Positions 24,991-37,559 of a stretch of 64,000 nt of DNA are shown one piece after another. Positions within the stretch are counted from its first letter, which is position 1, and each line of letters begins with the position of its first letter. The DNA lies in assembly GCF_028476545.1 (NCBI RefSeq), contig NW_026732323.1, positions 328,501 through 392,500 on the forward strand, read 5' to 3'. Source of the stretch: Physella acuta. Its lineage: Eukaryota > Mollusca > Gastropoda > Physidae. The position numbers and the translations under genes were made by a program. The notes beneath the pieces are model-generated. The model was not told the origin of the DNA. It worked only from the letters and a program-made list of their open reading frames with translations, and searched no databases.

Positions 24991-24999
24991 GTACAGATG

Positions 25000-25080
25000 G
25001 GACAGTGAGTAATTCACCAGTTGGAGCTCAGTTGTCGTGGGTTCCAATCACCGCGCACAAGGGATTCCTTCTGTCATGAA
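25000..25080 (+). mobile_element. Possible tRNA-like SINE head
   Basis: A GTGGGTTCCAATC B-box-like motif lies about 35 nt after an A-box-like GTGAGTAATTCACC, directly after the 27-bp array. Weak, and no body was recognised. Confidence 0.25.
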
Positions 25081-25084
25081 ATCT

Positions 25085-26540
25085 CTGCAGCCATTTCCTA
25101 GTTTTCCATCAACGCCTATGTATTTTCACGCCGTTAACAATTCTAGGTATTTTATACCATTTTCCCAAACTGCTAATTGGATTTCTTTTAATTTGGTAAA
25201 CTGGGTTAACTGGATTACGCAAAAACAATGTTTTGTTTGAAATATTACAGTATGTAAAGTCAAGTTGACTTTAATCTACAGTCAAACGACATTCTAAGGT
25301 TAAATTAATTCTAACGTATAATCAAGAAACAATAATAAGTTGTTTCTAACTTAACAGTCAATCCAAATTTTAGAAACTAAATTGATTTCAACGTATAGTC
25401 AACACAATGTTTAAAGGCAACTAGAATGACACTAGAGCCTATAAACACCTCTCGATTTTCCAATTTTTACAACGAGAAGTTTAATAAGTTAAACAAAGAT
25501 CCTCTGATCGAAAATATTATCATGAGCTTTAACTTCCGATACATGTCAAATTTTCTGATCAATGTTGATTTAAATCAGTCCGAATAACATAAAAACAAAG
25601 TGTTTTATTTATCAAGGTGGGGATCCGTTTTGTTTCATCAGTGTACACGGGAGGGGTCGTACCTGGCGAGTACATGGGATCGTGGGATCAGAGGGGTAGA
25701 TCACGTGTGAGATGTTTGTTTTTTAAATAGCACGTGCAGACAGCCGTAATTAACAGATTGAGAATTAATTGGTAAAAAAATATCACATGTTTACTCACTG
25801 TGAACTCTCTGGCTCAGTCAACTGTCTGCGTTTTCAAGCTGGATGTTTGAGTTTACAGAATCGGAGGGGATTTTACTAAAGGGTAGTATAACACTAAGCA
25901 TTGGTCTGAATTGGGTCCAACGGCAGTGTAGAGAACTGACCTTTAATTATAATTTGTCCACGATAGACTATCTCACAGACCACTGGTATGAATTATGTCA
26001 AAAGACAGCATACTGCAGTGACAAATAATCATAATTTGTCCACATGAAAGTCTCACCCATTGACCATTGGTCAGAATTCGGTCAAACGTCTGTCCAGAGC
26101 TAGGGTGCACGCGCCTATTTTACTGACCAGTTGTAACCGTAGTGAATCTATCAGGGACTTTTACTCAACGCATCTTTTATTAGACAATGAAATCTCTAAA
26201 ACACACATTCGTTCCAACAAACTCCTATCTACCCTGATATAATGAGGGCATAAAACTCCTATCTACGGGTCAGTTATGACGTCAAAAAAAATTGGAATCT
26301 TAAACTTCCTCCCACACGCCTACACTTTGGGAACCTCCGAGTCCCTCCCCTACTCCCCGCAACAACCCTCTCCAAACTTATTTCCAATCTGTTATTACTG
26401 TAAGTTGAAAATTATTTTTTATGCGTATCTAATTACTTATAAATAATTGTTTTATTCTTTTTCTGAAAAATATTTAAAAAAAAAAATAGAATGAGTTGAA
26501 AAAAATTAATTTTTAAAGTATGCAATGGATGATATTTTTT
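25085..26540. other. Unannotated AT-rich DNA
   Basis: No feature recognised. Open frames here are short and AT-driven. Confidence 0.5.
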
Positions 26541-26544
26541 GTTT

Positions 26545-27310
26545 TTACTTTCTCGTATATACGAAGTATAGAGAAAGTATTGTAATCGTGCACAAAAATA
26601 ACATGAAATTTTGACAGTTTTCACATTTTTACTCCTCAGTCCTTCATCACATCCGGAGTATAGAGGACTTATTTTAATCAGGCAAATATTATAAATACAA
26701 ATATATAAACGTTTTGGCGTTTTATGCGTTATCGAGTCGTAAAAACTGGACTTTGCAATTCTGTCGGTATGTCTGTGTGTGTGTGTGTCTGTGTAAACAC
26801 GATAACTTGAGTACCGTTACAGCTAGGTTGATGAAATTTCATATATAAGTATTTTATCAAAATCGTAGATCCTGATCAACTTTTGAGCGATTTCCAATAA
26901 GCGGAAGTGGTACTTTTTCTACTTTGAATTTTTCAAAAGCCTATAAATTGAGTACTATTTCAGATAGATAAATGAAATTGTACATGTAAGTAAAAGATCT
27001 AATTCTCTACCTTCTTTCAAATTTTGAGTAATTTCCGTTGATTGAAAGTACTAATTTACGCTATTACCGATTTCTCAAAAAACGAATGTAAATTTATAAA
27101 GTACTAATAATATTCCACACTATTATCCACGTTTTATTTGGCGTTCACAGGTGTGCAGTTCTTTTTTCTTCGAGATTTTATTCTATTTTAAAAAGTTTAA
27201 GTATTTAAAATGGATTAAAATTCATGTCTTAGTCCCGAGTTCCCGTCACCTGTTTTTTTATGAAAGAATATTCGAGAAAGTTTAGGGGAGATCGCTCCCG
27301 GTTTATTTAA
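26545..27310 (+). mobile_element. Family T TIR element, copy B
   Basis: It runs from TTACTTTCTCGTATATACG to the shared tail GGGGAGATCGCTCCCGG. It matches copy A over most of its length but carries about 100 bp extra near the left end (26600-26750). Copy C lies 240 bp downstream in the opposite orientation. Confidence 0.8.
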
Positions 27311-27550
27311 TTATTTTTTTTCCTACTCATTGCAGTGAATGAAAAATTAATTTGTTTTCTGGAAAGATTTTAAAATAAATGTTTCTGTTGATGTAGGTTG
27401 CATTGTAATAAATCATAAAATAACATCAAGGTCATGTCTATATAATTTGTTTCCTTCATCGTCTGTGTATAGTGGAAGTACCAGATTTATTAACAGAGAT
27501 TCCACGAACTTTTTTTTATTCTTGCGTATAATAAGTTAGCTATAACATAC

Positions 27551-28230
27551 AAAATAAACCGGGAGTGATCTCCCCTAAACTTTCTCGAATATTCTTATAT
27601 AACACTAAGGGGGATGGCAACTCGGGATATAGATAATATTTTTAACCAATTTTTAACTACTTAAATTTTTAAAAATAGAATAGAATCTCGTAGAAAAAAA
27701 GAATTGCACATCAAGTGAACGCCGAATAAAATTTGTATGATAGTGCGGAATATTATTAGTACTTTATAAATTCACATGCGTTTTTTGAGAAATCGGAAAT
27801 AGCCTAAATTACTACTTCCGGTCAACGGAAGTTACTCAAAATTTGATCGAAGGCAGAGAATTAGTATCTGTGAAATTTCATTTATCTATCTCAGATAGCA
27901 CTCAAGTATTAGGTTTTGAAAAAATTAATAAAAAAGTAGAAAAAGTTCCACTTCCATTTATCGGAAATCAATTAAAAGTTGATACGGATCTACAAATTTG
28001 ACATAATACTTATATATGAAATTTCATCAACCTAGCTGTAACGGTACATAAGTTATTGTGTTTACATTTACACACACATACACACACACACATAGACATA
28101 CGGACAAGAATGCAAAACTATGTTTTTCCGACTCAGGGAGGTGTAAAACGTCGAGATTTGCAAAAATCTCGATTTTTTTGTGCACGATTACAATACTTTC
28201 TCTATACTTTGTATACGAGAAAGTAAAAAT
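27551..28230 (-). mobile_element. Family T TIR element, copy C (inverted)
   Basis: The reverse complement of copies A and B. It begins with the family tail (AATAAACCGGGAGTGATCTC) and ends at GTATACGAGAAAGTAAAAA. With copy B it forms a large imperfect inverted repeat around a 240-bp spacer. Confidence 0.8.
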
Positions 28231-29900
28231 TTGATGATTAAAGTTTTACGTATGTTTGTCAACTTGGACTCGACCCTTCCTATCTGACCCCCTCCCCCCC
28301 CCCCCCCCCCCCAACAAGAAAGGTAGCCTCATGTAAGTTTAGCTCAGATAAGTTAAACCTGAGAGTTAATCACAGCCCTAAACCCGGTCAGACTGCCATG
28401 ATTTAATTACATTAAGCCGCGTCAATCAACGAATGAACACGGTGTGGGATACACTTAATGAAATCAATGCTTAACTACTCAGCTAATTAGCACTAGTGTG
28501 AACGTACGTAGATCATATTCCTTGTCTGACAAATTTGCAAACGTTGCATTTATGATATGGAAACCTAAAAATCGGATGAACAAAAATTGCTGAAATGTTA
28601 CGCATTTAGATCACAGCACCAGTGTTTTGTCATTTGGAACTCGATGTTATCTAGTAAACAATGGTCCTCATAAAGTAAAGAGCTAGCATAGACCACCGCG
28701 CAGGCTAAATGACTAGGCTAAACTAGAAAGTCAAGTAGGTTTGTAGAACAAAACGGATGCTAAAAAAATGCCAAAATACTGTCAATTAAAAACAGTTTTA
28801 TAAGTTTTATAACTAGCTTTATATTTGCATATAAAAATCAAGAAATGATTTTCTTTAATTATATCATATCATAGCGCACTACATTTTAAATAACTGAAGA
28901 GAAAAATGTGAATCGCTTACACAATGTTTGCTCGGATGTTCAATATCTGATATGAGGATCCCGCGCTTTGCTTTTTAGTTTATTAAAATAGTGGCCCAAC
29001 TTTACAAATTTAAAGAACATCATTTAATTTTTTTCGTTTTGGTGTGTATAAAAAGGCTTGTATAATAAAAGTGTTTTTTTTTTAATTTAATGTTTATTTA
29101 TTTTTTACATAGAATCAAATTGCAAGACAGCAAAAAAAAAAAAGCGCGCCAAATGATCCTACTGGGTTGTATTTAATCGCACGATAAGAATAGAAATGTA
29201 TATAGCAAACTTTAATTAATTTTTAAAAATTAATTAAACGTAAAATTAAAATTATGTCAAAGTTCATGCCCCATTGCATTGTCACCGGGCATTGACCTAA
29301 GTGCCCAGTGTGAAAAAAAAAATCGGTTTGATAGAATTTGTTGAAATTTCGCTCTCAATTTTCGACACAAGACCATATAAAAAGCATTAAGCCTAATAAA
29401 TCAAGTTAAACAAGCTAGTAAATATATGATAAGACATTCGTCTTCCGAGTTTAGATATCAAGAACTCTTCACGCATTTTGTATCCACCCAGCAATGCAAA
29501 CAAAGCAAATAAAACCAGAAATATTTTGGCTAACAAATTTCTTTCTTTTTATCCAATCTAAATAAATTCAACAAACATGATATAACTCATAAACTTGCAT
29601 TAAAATAAGTAAATCATCTGTTTTGATAATGTTTTGTTAGCTTTTAAAAAACAGTGAGGCAAACATACTTCATTATTTAGAACCGAAAGCATGTTAATTT
29701 GTTTGCGCTTCACAAAGAAAAGCTAAGAAAAAAAAATCACCAGCAACTATTTTATACTTCCAAAACGTAACTTAAATAAAGGCAGAATATCTTTACAATG
29801 ACCATCGGATCTTGGCGACACGAACAAAAATTATAAACAACGCCGAAAGATCTCGATGGACAGAAACAGGATCACAACGAACACAGAAAAGATCATCAAA
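28231..29900. other. Unannotated AT-rich DNA
   Basis: A poly-C run of about 20 lies at 28292-28312; the remainder is AT-rich. No gene, RNA or transposon recognised. If the signal-peptide exon at 29919 is real, this is the start of its first intron. Confidence 0.5.
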
Positions 29901-29918
29901 GAACCATCAAGATCTTAC

Positions 29919-30006
29919 CTTGAGCGTGCACTAAAACGACCATGAGTAGAAGACTAAATAAAACAAGAGCTGCGTTGGTCGAACTTGTCAACGATGCGTT
30001 AGCCAT
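29919..30006 (-). CDS. Candidate first coding exon with signal peptide
   Basis: On the minus strand an ATG at 30006-30004 opens 29 codons plus one base before a strong donor, CAAG|GTAAGATC, at 29918. The peptide starts MANASLTSSTNAALVLFSLL and continues with a hydrophobic stretch ending LVHAQ. That is a typical signal peptide: a polar start, a core of about 16 hydrophobic residues and a small-residue cleavage site after VHA. An intron this close after the cleavage site is common in secreted peptide and hormone genes. Without splicing the frame ends eight codons later. A CpG-rich TATA-containing region lies 500-700 bp upstream. Following exons, which need a phase-1 acceptor at lower coordinates, were not identified, so the product is unknown. 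Confidence 0.45.
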
Positions 30007-30439
30007 TTGGTTTTTTTTTGTTACTCTGGTCTTCAGATGGGATGGAATTCAACGTGCCTTCAACAAGGATGGTATCAAAACTTTCTTTGAACTCGGATGG
30101 TATCAACGGTTCTTTTATCAGAGATGGTATAAACGTTTCTTTTAGGTTCAATAGTATCAAAACCTGAATAAACTAGGGATAAGTATTAAAATTACTTTGA
30201 AGTTTCTATTTTAAAAATCTATATCAACTGATGCTTTTTGCGTGATATCTTCTTTAGAATATTTCTAGTATAGAATCTCTCTATTTAAGAATCTCAAGTT
30301 TCGAAGTGTCCGAAATGAAAACTCCCAGAACCTTTTGACGATGCTTCCAAGTTGACGAAAGGCCCTACTTCTCCCCCTGGGTCTAGTCTGCAGCGGTGAG
30401 CAGCGCGAAATGTGAGTGCTGACGCCGTCGGTTATGTCT

Positions 30440-30725
30440 GCGACACTTATAGCATCACCTCTGTGATTGGTGCCACCAACTCGCGCACTCCAAAAAAAAA
30501 AATGTTAAAATAAAAAAAAAAGTTATTTCTTTTTTTCTTTTATAAATAAACCAGCAACTGTTTATAATAAACCACCACCCGCCGTTTTCACCGCCACCAC
30601 GCGCGTGTACGTCATCAACAAAATGGCACAATAATTGATGACGACTGTCACAGCGAGGCTGCCATTTCACCTCGTGACCAGCTCGCGCCGTGACGTAGCT
30701 CGCGTGATGCCGTGGTCTCTACCCC
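30440..30725 (-). promoter_or_regulatory. Candidate CpG-rich promoter with TATA box and CRE-like sites
   Basis: This is the most CpG-rich unique stretch of the first 48 kb (CGCGCGTG, CTCGCGCCGTGACGTAGC, GCTCGCGTGATG). On the minus strand it holds CRE-like TGACGT sites and then TATAAAAG at 30544-30537. The order and strand fit a promoter firing toward the signal-peptide exon at 30006, with a 5' untranslated region of about 500 nt. Inference from composition and motifs only. Confidence 0.3.
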
Positions 30726-31515
30726 CCCTCCCCAAGTCTCAACATGGAAAGACTCAACTAGCAATTATTTTGTAGGCTAGTATTAACATTTAGTATTTTC
30801 ATCATGTGTTCATTTATAAAATGGACGAGGTTTACAAAAGTACTTAAATTAGTTGTTAGTACTCTAACACCTAGGCAGCTATTGTATATTTTACGAAGTT
30901 GGGGTTTACAGAAAGTTAAGGAGCGATAACGAAAGAAAGGAGTTAATTCTGGTCACACGCCGACAAAATCTAAAATTCTAATAATTAGACAATATTTAGG
31001 TTTTAATTAAACAACTAAAATAATACCATCGATAAAAAATTAGAACTTGTTAAATTACTGTAAATTATTTATCAAGTGTTTGAATTTTAAATAAGGAAAA
31101 TACCGGCTGTGAATATGTTGGCCGTTACAAATGGAAAATATATTCTAAGGCAATACTACCTTGTTTCCAGGTTCCATCCGCCTATCATGGGTTAGTAATG
31201 TTGAATTTCAGAGACTAAACAATATTGAACAGGAGTATGATAGGGGGGGGGGGGGGGGGCTGGAGGGATTTGCAACTTAGGTTAGGCAACGGCGATTGAG
31301 TTACCTGAACATAAAGAGATCACTGTTCAAAGATTTAAAGTTGTATTCATTTACAGATTTAAACAAAGTAACAAATGTCCGTTCAAATTTAAATTTCTAT
31401 ATATTAGGTATTTAATATACCTCACGGTTTTCTAAATAAATTCGAATCAAATACTAAGAAGTATTATATACAGTACTAAATACACGTTTTGGTAAAAGTT
31501 CGAACGTACACGTTT

Positions 31516-32103
31516 AAAATAAACCGGGAATGATCTCCCCTAAACTTTCTCGAATATTCTTATATAACACTACGATGGATGGCACCTCGGGATATAAACA
31601 TTATTTTTAATCCATTTTTAATTACTTAACTTTTTAAAAATTCATAAAACCTTTTAATAACAAGCTTTTATGTAAAGGTATCCAATAGATACTAAAGTGA
31701 TCCACTCTTTTCTTTATAGTTATTTAAATAGTAGTGTATAATTTATTTTCTCCTTTTTAGTGCATTATTACATAAAAGCTTGTTATTAAAACGTTTTTAA
31801 TGTTTTTTTTAAAAGTACTACACATGTTTTATTTACACTGTAGTTGCATGACCCAACTTGACCCACGTACCAACAACGAACCGTATCTGTCAGTTGGAAT
31901 TTCCTGCAATTTCGCTCGGGCGTTTCGATCTAGACAGAGACTGACGAAAGACTAATGACTGGACCGACAGAGGAAATGAGTTAAATAAAAGCTTGTAAAA
32001 ATATAATAGAATCTCGTAAAAAAAAAAGAATTCCTCACCAAGTGAACGCCAAAAGATCTGTTTATAATAGTGCAGAATATTATTAGTACTTTATAAATTC
32101 ACA
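31516..32103 (-). mobile_element. Family T TIR element, copy D, truncated and interrupted
   Basis: It starts with the family tail (AAATAAACCGGGAATGATCT), follows copy C through the AATCTCGT and AGTGAACGCC blocks, and ends abruptly near 32103. The left half of the family is missing. A separate element is inserted at 31642-31995. Confidence 0.7.
31642..31995. mobile_element. Nested MITE-like insertion in copy D
   Basis: About 354 bp that the uninterrupted copy C lacks. It is flanked by a 7-bp direct repeat TAAAAAT (31635-31641 and 31996-32002) that looks like a target-site duplication. It contains inverted repeats: AATAACAAGCTTTTATGTAA near 31655 against its complement near 31770, and CAAGCTTTTAT again at the right end as ATAAAAGCTTG. 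No coding capacity. Confidence 0.6.
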
Positions 32104-32144
32104 GTAAAAAAGGGAAAAAATGTACACAAAGCTGCTATACTGAG

Positions 32145-32575
32145 TCGATCAACAGACTAAAATCATCATGCAGAAAATTAGTCAGTCAACCAGCAGTCTA
32201 AAATCATCATGCAGGAAATTAGTTAGTCAACCAGCAGACTAAAATCATCATGCAGGAAACTAGTCAGTCAACCAGCAGACTAAAATCATCATGCAGGAAA
32301 CTAGTCAGTCAACCAGCAGACTAAAATCATCATGCAGGAAACTAGTTAGTCAACCAGCAGTCTAAAATCATCATGCAGGAAACTATTGTAGTGAGTCAAC
32401 CAGCAGTCTAAAATCACGATACAGGAAACTATTGAAGTGAGTCAACCAGCAGTCTAAAATCACGATGCAGGAAACTATTGTAGTGAGTCAACCAGCAGTC
32501 TAAAATCACGATGCAGGAAACTATTGTAGTGAGTCAACCAGCAGTCTAAAATCATCACACAGGAAATGCACGTCG
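32145..32575. repeat. Minisatellite, 37-43 bp units
   Basis: About ten copies of a unit containing GTCAACCAGCAGTCTAAAAT and CATGCAGGAAACTA. The later units carry an ATTGTAGTGA extension. Confidence 0.93.
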
Positions 32576-33369
32576 TGTTATTAGCAGGTTGATTGAAGTT
32601 TTTCCTGTTTGGATGACGAGCAAACACAAATGTTTCAACAGCGGTGAAAACTATGACCCGGATATGACGATAAGAGACATACTGCGCATGTCACAGTTGA
32701 AGTTAAAAACTCATTAAAAGGGAGAGAAAAGCTCGTTTTTCTGAAATCAGAAATTTCAAGATATTCCTTCATGTTGAGTATCGAACTCGCTGAAGTATCG
32801 AGATTTTAATATTTTATCGAGATTGTAAACAAGTTATGCAGGACATATACATAATATTATCAGTATTGCAACGATATGTATCATTTCTAAATACAAATAG
32901 ACTTCATGCTTTTATTATCTTTAACCTTCGACCCTATTAAGGGTCAACCAAAAACAAAACAAAAAAAAAAACAAAAAAAAAACAAAAAAAAAAAAACAAA
33001 AAACAAAGCACATAACAATGAATCAGTTTTATAGTTACGTAATTAAAATCTACTTAGTGGTGTAAGAAACCCAGGAGAATTGCCTGTGTTTTTGGTTGTC
33101 AAAATGTCTGTTGAGTTCTTCATGTAAGACGTCACGAATTTATTTAACCCGTGGGTGGTTAGAAGCTGTTACGCAATACGTCACGTGGGAGGATACCATA
33201 CCTGTGGTGGGACATGAATTATGATCATTACCATGGTGTATGGGAGCGGATGGTGAAACGTCATTGGGGTTGTAGCCTAGAGCACGTGGGTGGGATACGA
33301 AATGGTTTTTTTTTGTTATATCGTTGCATGCTGGGGGGGGGGGGGGGGGTGGTGGGTGGGGTAGGGAAA

Positions 33370-33600
33370 TACGGACTGGTTTTTTGTTTTGTTGGTTATA
33401 TTGTAGCCTGGGGGGTGGTTACGAACTAGTTTTTTGTTTTGTTGGTTATATTGTAGCCTGGGGGGTGGTTACGAACTAGTTTTTTGTTTTGTTGGTTATA
33501 TTGTAGCCTGGGGGGTGGTTACGAACTAGTTTTTTGTTTTGTTGGTTATATTATAGCCTGGGGGATGGTTTTTTGTTTTGTTAGTTATATTGTAGCCTAC
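33370..33600. repeat. Minisatellite, about 60 bp x 4
   Basis: Four to five nearly identical copies containing TTTTTTGTTTTGTTGGTTAT and AGCCTGGGGGGTGGTTACGA. A G-run precedes them at about 33330-33350. Confidence 0.92.
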
Positions 33601-34650
33601 GTGTGTAAGTGCCTCCAATGTAATGTGTATGGGACATATTGTGATGGTCGTCCCATCAAAATATCAGCGACGTGATGTTCGCAACATATCAGTCATATAC
33701 TGTGATTACATAATATAGGTAAACGCTACTTTGTAATTACCTTATACCAATCAATCGATGGATTACAATAATGAACCCATTTCTTCGTCAAAGGGGCCTT
33801 CTGTTCGAAGCCCGTCTTGTCGGTTATCGGGACGCTATTACTACCAGACGATCGGAACATTCTGAAACATATATCACTTTAAAAAAAAACAACGGCAACT
33901 GTAATATAAAAATGCAAGCATCAATCCACAGCATAAAGTTATCAGAAACTCACAATGTTAAAATATGCCACATCATTCTTTATTATCTCACAAAAAATTT
34001 GACTCTTAATGCTTTGAAATTCAATTATCTTTTTTTTAAAAAAGCTTTGTTTTCCAAATTAAACATTCTAAATTCTGCTCATGTTTTTAATTTCAACTGG
34101 TCTCTATATTTTATTCTGCTTCTCCCTCACCCTTTGACTTCAACAAACGTTGGTATGTATACGATTTTTTCCCTAATTCATAAAACAAAAACAACTACTT
34201 TAAAGTTGAAGTCTCACCTCCCCCCCCTCCTCTTCCATACAATCACTGCACGTGAAGGCTATGTTGAGCTCACAGAACAGATCAGTGGGATTTGTTGTCT
34301 AATTTTATAACACCCCCCCCCCCCAAAAAAAAAATAACAACCAAAACAGGATAACGCACCTTCAATGCGCGTTTCCAATCATTCTTTTTGTCGGTTATAA
34401 TTACATTTCAAAATGGCATAACGTAGTTTATTAAACTATTTTATTTTTAGAAAAAGAAAAGCAAAGCTTCGACCCAACAATAAAACAATTTGTAAACACA
34501 CAAAAACATTCAGCCAGTTAAAGAATCAAAACACAAATTGATTTCCTGTCATTTTGTTTTTGTCGAGGCCAAATCCAAAATACCAACAAATTAATTCAAG
34601 CTCACCCAAGGCTTTGTCATCTTGTATGTTCGCCAACTATTCAAATGTTG
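33600..34650. other. AT-rich DNA with a long open frame of doubtful meaning
   Basis: A 179-codon frame starts at 33771 (+). Its first 30 codons have mixed composition and the rest is AT-driven, with K/N/L/I/F bias and no domain I recognise. It is not called as a gene. Confidence 0.4.
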
Positions 34651-34654
34651 ATGA

Positions 34655-35172
34655 GCTGTTGTATATCCACTGACCATTCTAATGATGGTGAGATGTTGTA
34701 TGTACGAAAACCATTCTAATGTTGGTGAGATGTTGTATGTCTACCGACCATCCTAATGTTGGTGAGATGTTGCATGTCCACCGACCATTCTAATGTTGGT
34801 GAGATGTTGTATGTCCGCCGACCATTCTAATGTTGGTGAGATGTTGTATGTCCGCCGACCATTCTAATGTTGGTGAGATGTTGTATGTCTACCGACCATC
34901 CTAATGTTGGTGAGATGTTGCATGTCTACCGACCATTCTAATGTTGGTGAGATGTTGTATGTCCGCCGACCATTCTAATGTTGGTGAGATGTTGTATGTC
35001 CACCGACCATTCTAATGTTGGTGAGATGTTGTATGTCCACCGACCATTCTAATGTTGGTGAGATGTTGTATGTCCACCGACCATTCTAATGTTGGTGAGA
35101 TGGTGTATGTCCACCGACCATTCTAATGTTGGTGAGATGTTGTATGTCCACCGACCATTCTAATGTTGGTTA
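34655..35172. repeat. 37-bp minisatellite
   Basis: About 14 copies of a 37-bp unit (core CCATTCTAATGTTGGTGAGA, then TGTTGTATGTCCACCGA). Confidence 0.96.
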
Positions 35173-36420
35173 TACTTAGAGCGCCTATGTCGTCAATACA
35201 TGGACGGCCGCGCTATACATATCAACAAGGATCACTCGTTCATCTGCACACTAGAATCTGTAATTATTAATACAATCTTTTGTCACATTGACACTAAACA
35301 AATATCAAATAAACATACAACTGAAAACGAGCTTTGTAATTACGTAAGTCTTTAAAAAAAAGAAAAACCAATGTAATAATTAATAAGAGCATCCGTCTCC
35401 TACAGAGCAAGGTAACCTACAGACCATCCGACCGACATTCCTGAAAAAATGGATGTGGATCATCCTGCGAACGATCGTACGGACAAACCATGGCTTCAAA
35501 GTAAAATTCTGCTCAAATCACGTGATCTGACGGCCATTACGGCTAGTAAAAATTAACTGATAATTAATTACACGAGTTGTAAATACGAGCCACCCACGAG
35601 TGTGTAAACTAAACTGGACCGTAATCGTGATGACTTATGCTGATTGGATCCGAATCCTATCGAAAGACAACTGTAAAGAACGAATCGATTACGTTATATC
35701 TAACCAGAAAAGTATCGATCTCAGGATATGTAGATTTATTTTAGAACAAAAAGTGTATCTCAAAATGTTGGAAATTAAATTTACATTTCATTGTGGGCCT
35801 ATTTCCTTTCAGATTGCAGTTTTATGAGGCCGTACTTTTGTCGAGCAAAATTTGCAGAGGTTGAATGTTTACAACCGCAACTCTGATGGCGCTTCATGTG
35901 ACCAAAGATGGTCGTTTTACAAAGTCAAACGAAAAAAAGTGACAGACAGTGTTACTGAAAAAAATATCGAAGCAAGTAGAATCAACTAATTTTTATTAGC
36001 CTTATTTCATCGTGGTATGCTCTCGTAGTTAACAACAATAAAATCCTACCAACATGGTGGTGCGCTGTTAAACTAATAGATGTATACGAACTGCGACTTA
36101 TTCATCTAAATTTCAGATGATTGCCTTTAATCTATGATAACTTTCATTGCTGAATATAACATTCTTACCTATACTTTTCATTTTGGGTTTCAGAAATGGA
36201 AGTCAGATATATGTATCTTTGTATTTTTAGATATTTTTGTATTTTCAAGAACAGTTTCAAAAATATATATTTAAGTGTGGAAAAGAGATATTCATAGAAA
36301 GATATATAGAGAAAAATTTAAAGATACACAACATATGATGTGTATTTCACCGTGTGACAAGTAAATGAAAAGAATGTGACAATTCTACTCATACATTGCA
36401 GATCTTTCTCAAACACTGCA
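35173..36420. other. Unannotated DNA
   Basis: AT-rich unique sequence. A 75-codon open frame at 35600 has no recognisable coding features. Confidence 0.5.
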
Positions 36421-36599
36421 GGAGCTCATTACCCCCCCCCCCACACACACACACACTCCCCGCTACAAATATGCACCTCAGGTGCTTACCTAAGTCACTA
36501 CGGGTCCCCTACAAAAACATTGCAGCCCCCCTCCCCCAACGTACACTGCAGGTTCACTTCCTAAGCATTACATCACCCGCCTCCCAAACCTTACAGCTC

Positions 36600-37540
36600 C
36601 ACCCTCCCAACATTGCATGTTCCTCCATCCCCCTCCCCAACACTGCATGTTCCTCGACCCCCCTCCCCATCACTGTAGGTCCCCCTCCCAACACTGCATG
36701 TTCCTCCGTCCCCCTCCCAACACTGCATGTTCCTCCACCCCCCTCCCCAACACTGTAGGTCCCCCCCTCCCAACACTGCATGTTCCTCCACCCCCCTCCC
36801 CAACACTGTAGGTCCCCCTCCCAACACTGCATGTTCCTCCACCCCCCTCCCCAACACTGCATGTTCCTCCGTCCCCCTCCCAACACTGCATGTTCCTCCG
36901 TCCCCCTCCCCAACACTGCATGTTCCTCCGTCCCCCTCCCCAACACTGCATGTTCCTCCACCCCCCTCCACAACACTGCATGTTCCTCCACCCCCCTCCC
37001 CAACACTGCATGTTCCTCCACCCCCCTCCCCAACACTGCATGTTCCTCCACCCCCCTCCACAACACTGCATGTTCCTCCATCCCCCTCCCCAACACTGCA
37101 TGTTCCTCCACCCCCCTCCCCAACACTGCATGTTCCTCCACCCCCCTCCCCAACACTGCATGTTCCTCCGTCCCCCTCCCAACACTGCATGTTCCTCCAC
37201 CCCCCTCCCCAACACTGCATGTTCCTCCGTCCCCCTCCCAACACTGCATGTTCCTCCACCCCCTCCCCAACACTGCATGTTCCTCCGTCCCCCTCCCAAC
37301 ATTGCATGTTCCTCCACCCCCCTCCCCAACACTGCATGTTCCTCCGTCCCCCTCCCAACACTACATGTTCCTCCACCCCCTCCCCAACACTGCATGTTCC
37401 TACACCCCCCTCCACAACGCTGTAGGTATACCTCCCCCACACTGCAGGTTCCCCCCCCCAAACCCCCCCAAACACTGCAGATTCACCCCACCCCCCCAAA
37501 CACTGCAGGTTCCCCCCCCCCCCCCACAAACACTGCAGGT
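36600..37540. repeat. C-rich minisatellite, about 30 bp units
   Basis: About 29 copies of a 28-30 bp unit (core AACACTGCATGTTCCTCCAC followed by CCCCTCCCC). The minus strand is strongly G-rich. Frames on both strands stay open for hundreds of codons because the units vary by one or two bases and lack stops. Low complexity, not coding. Confidence 0.96.
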
Positions 37541-37559
37541 CCCCTACTCAAGTATCGAT

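Noticed and set aside
33771-34310. 179-codon frame
   Set aside because: AT-driven composition, no domain, no supporting context.
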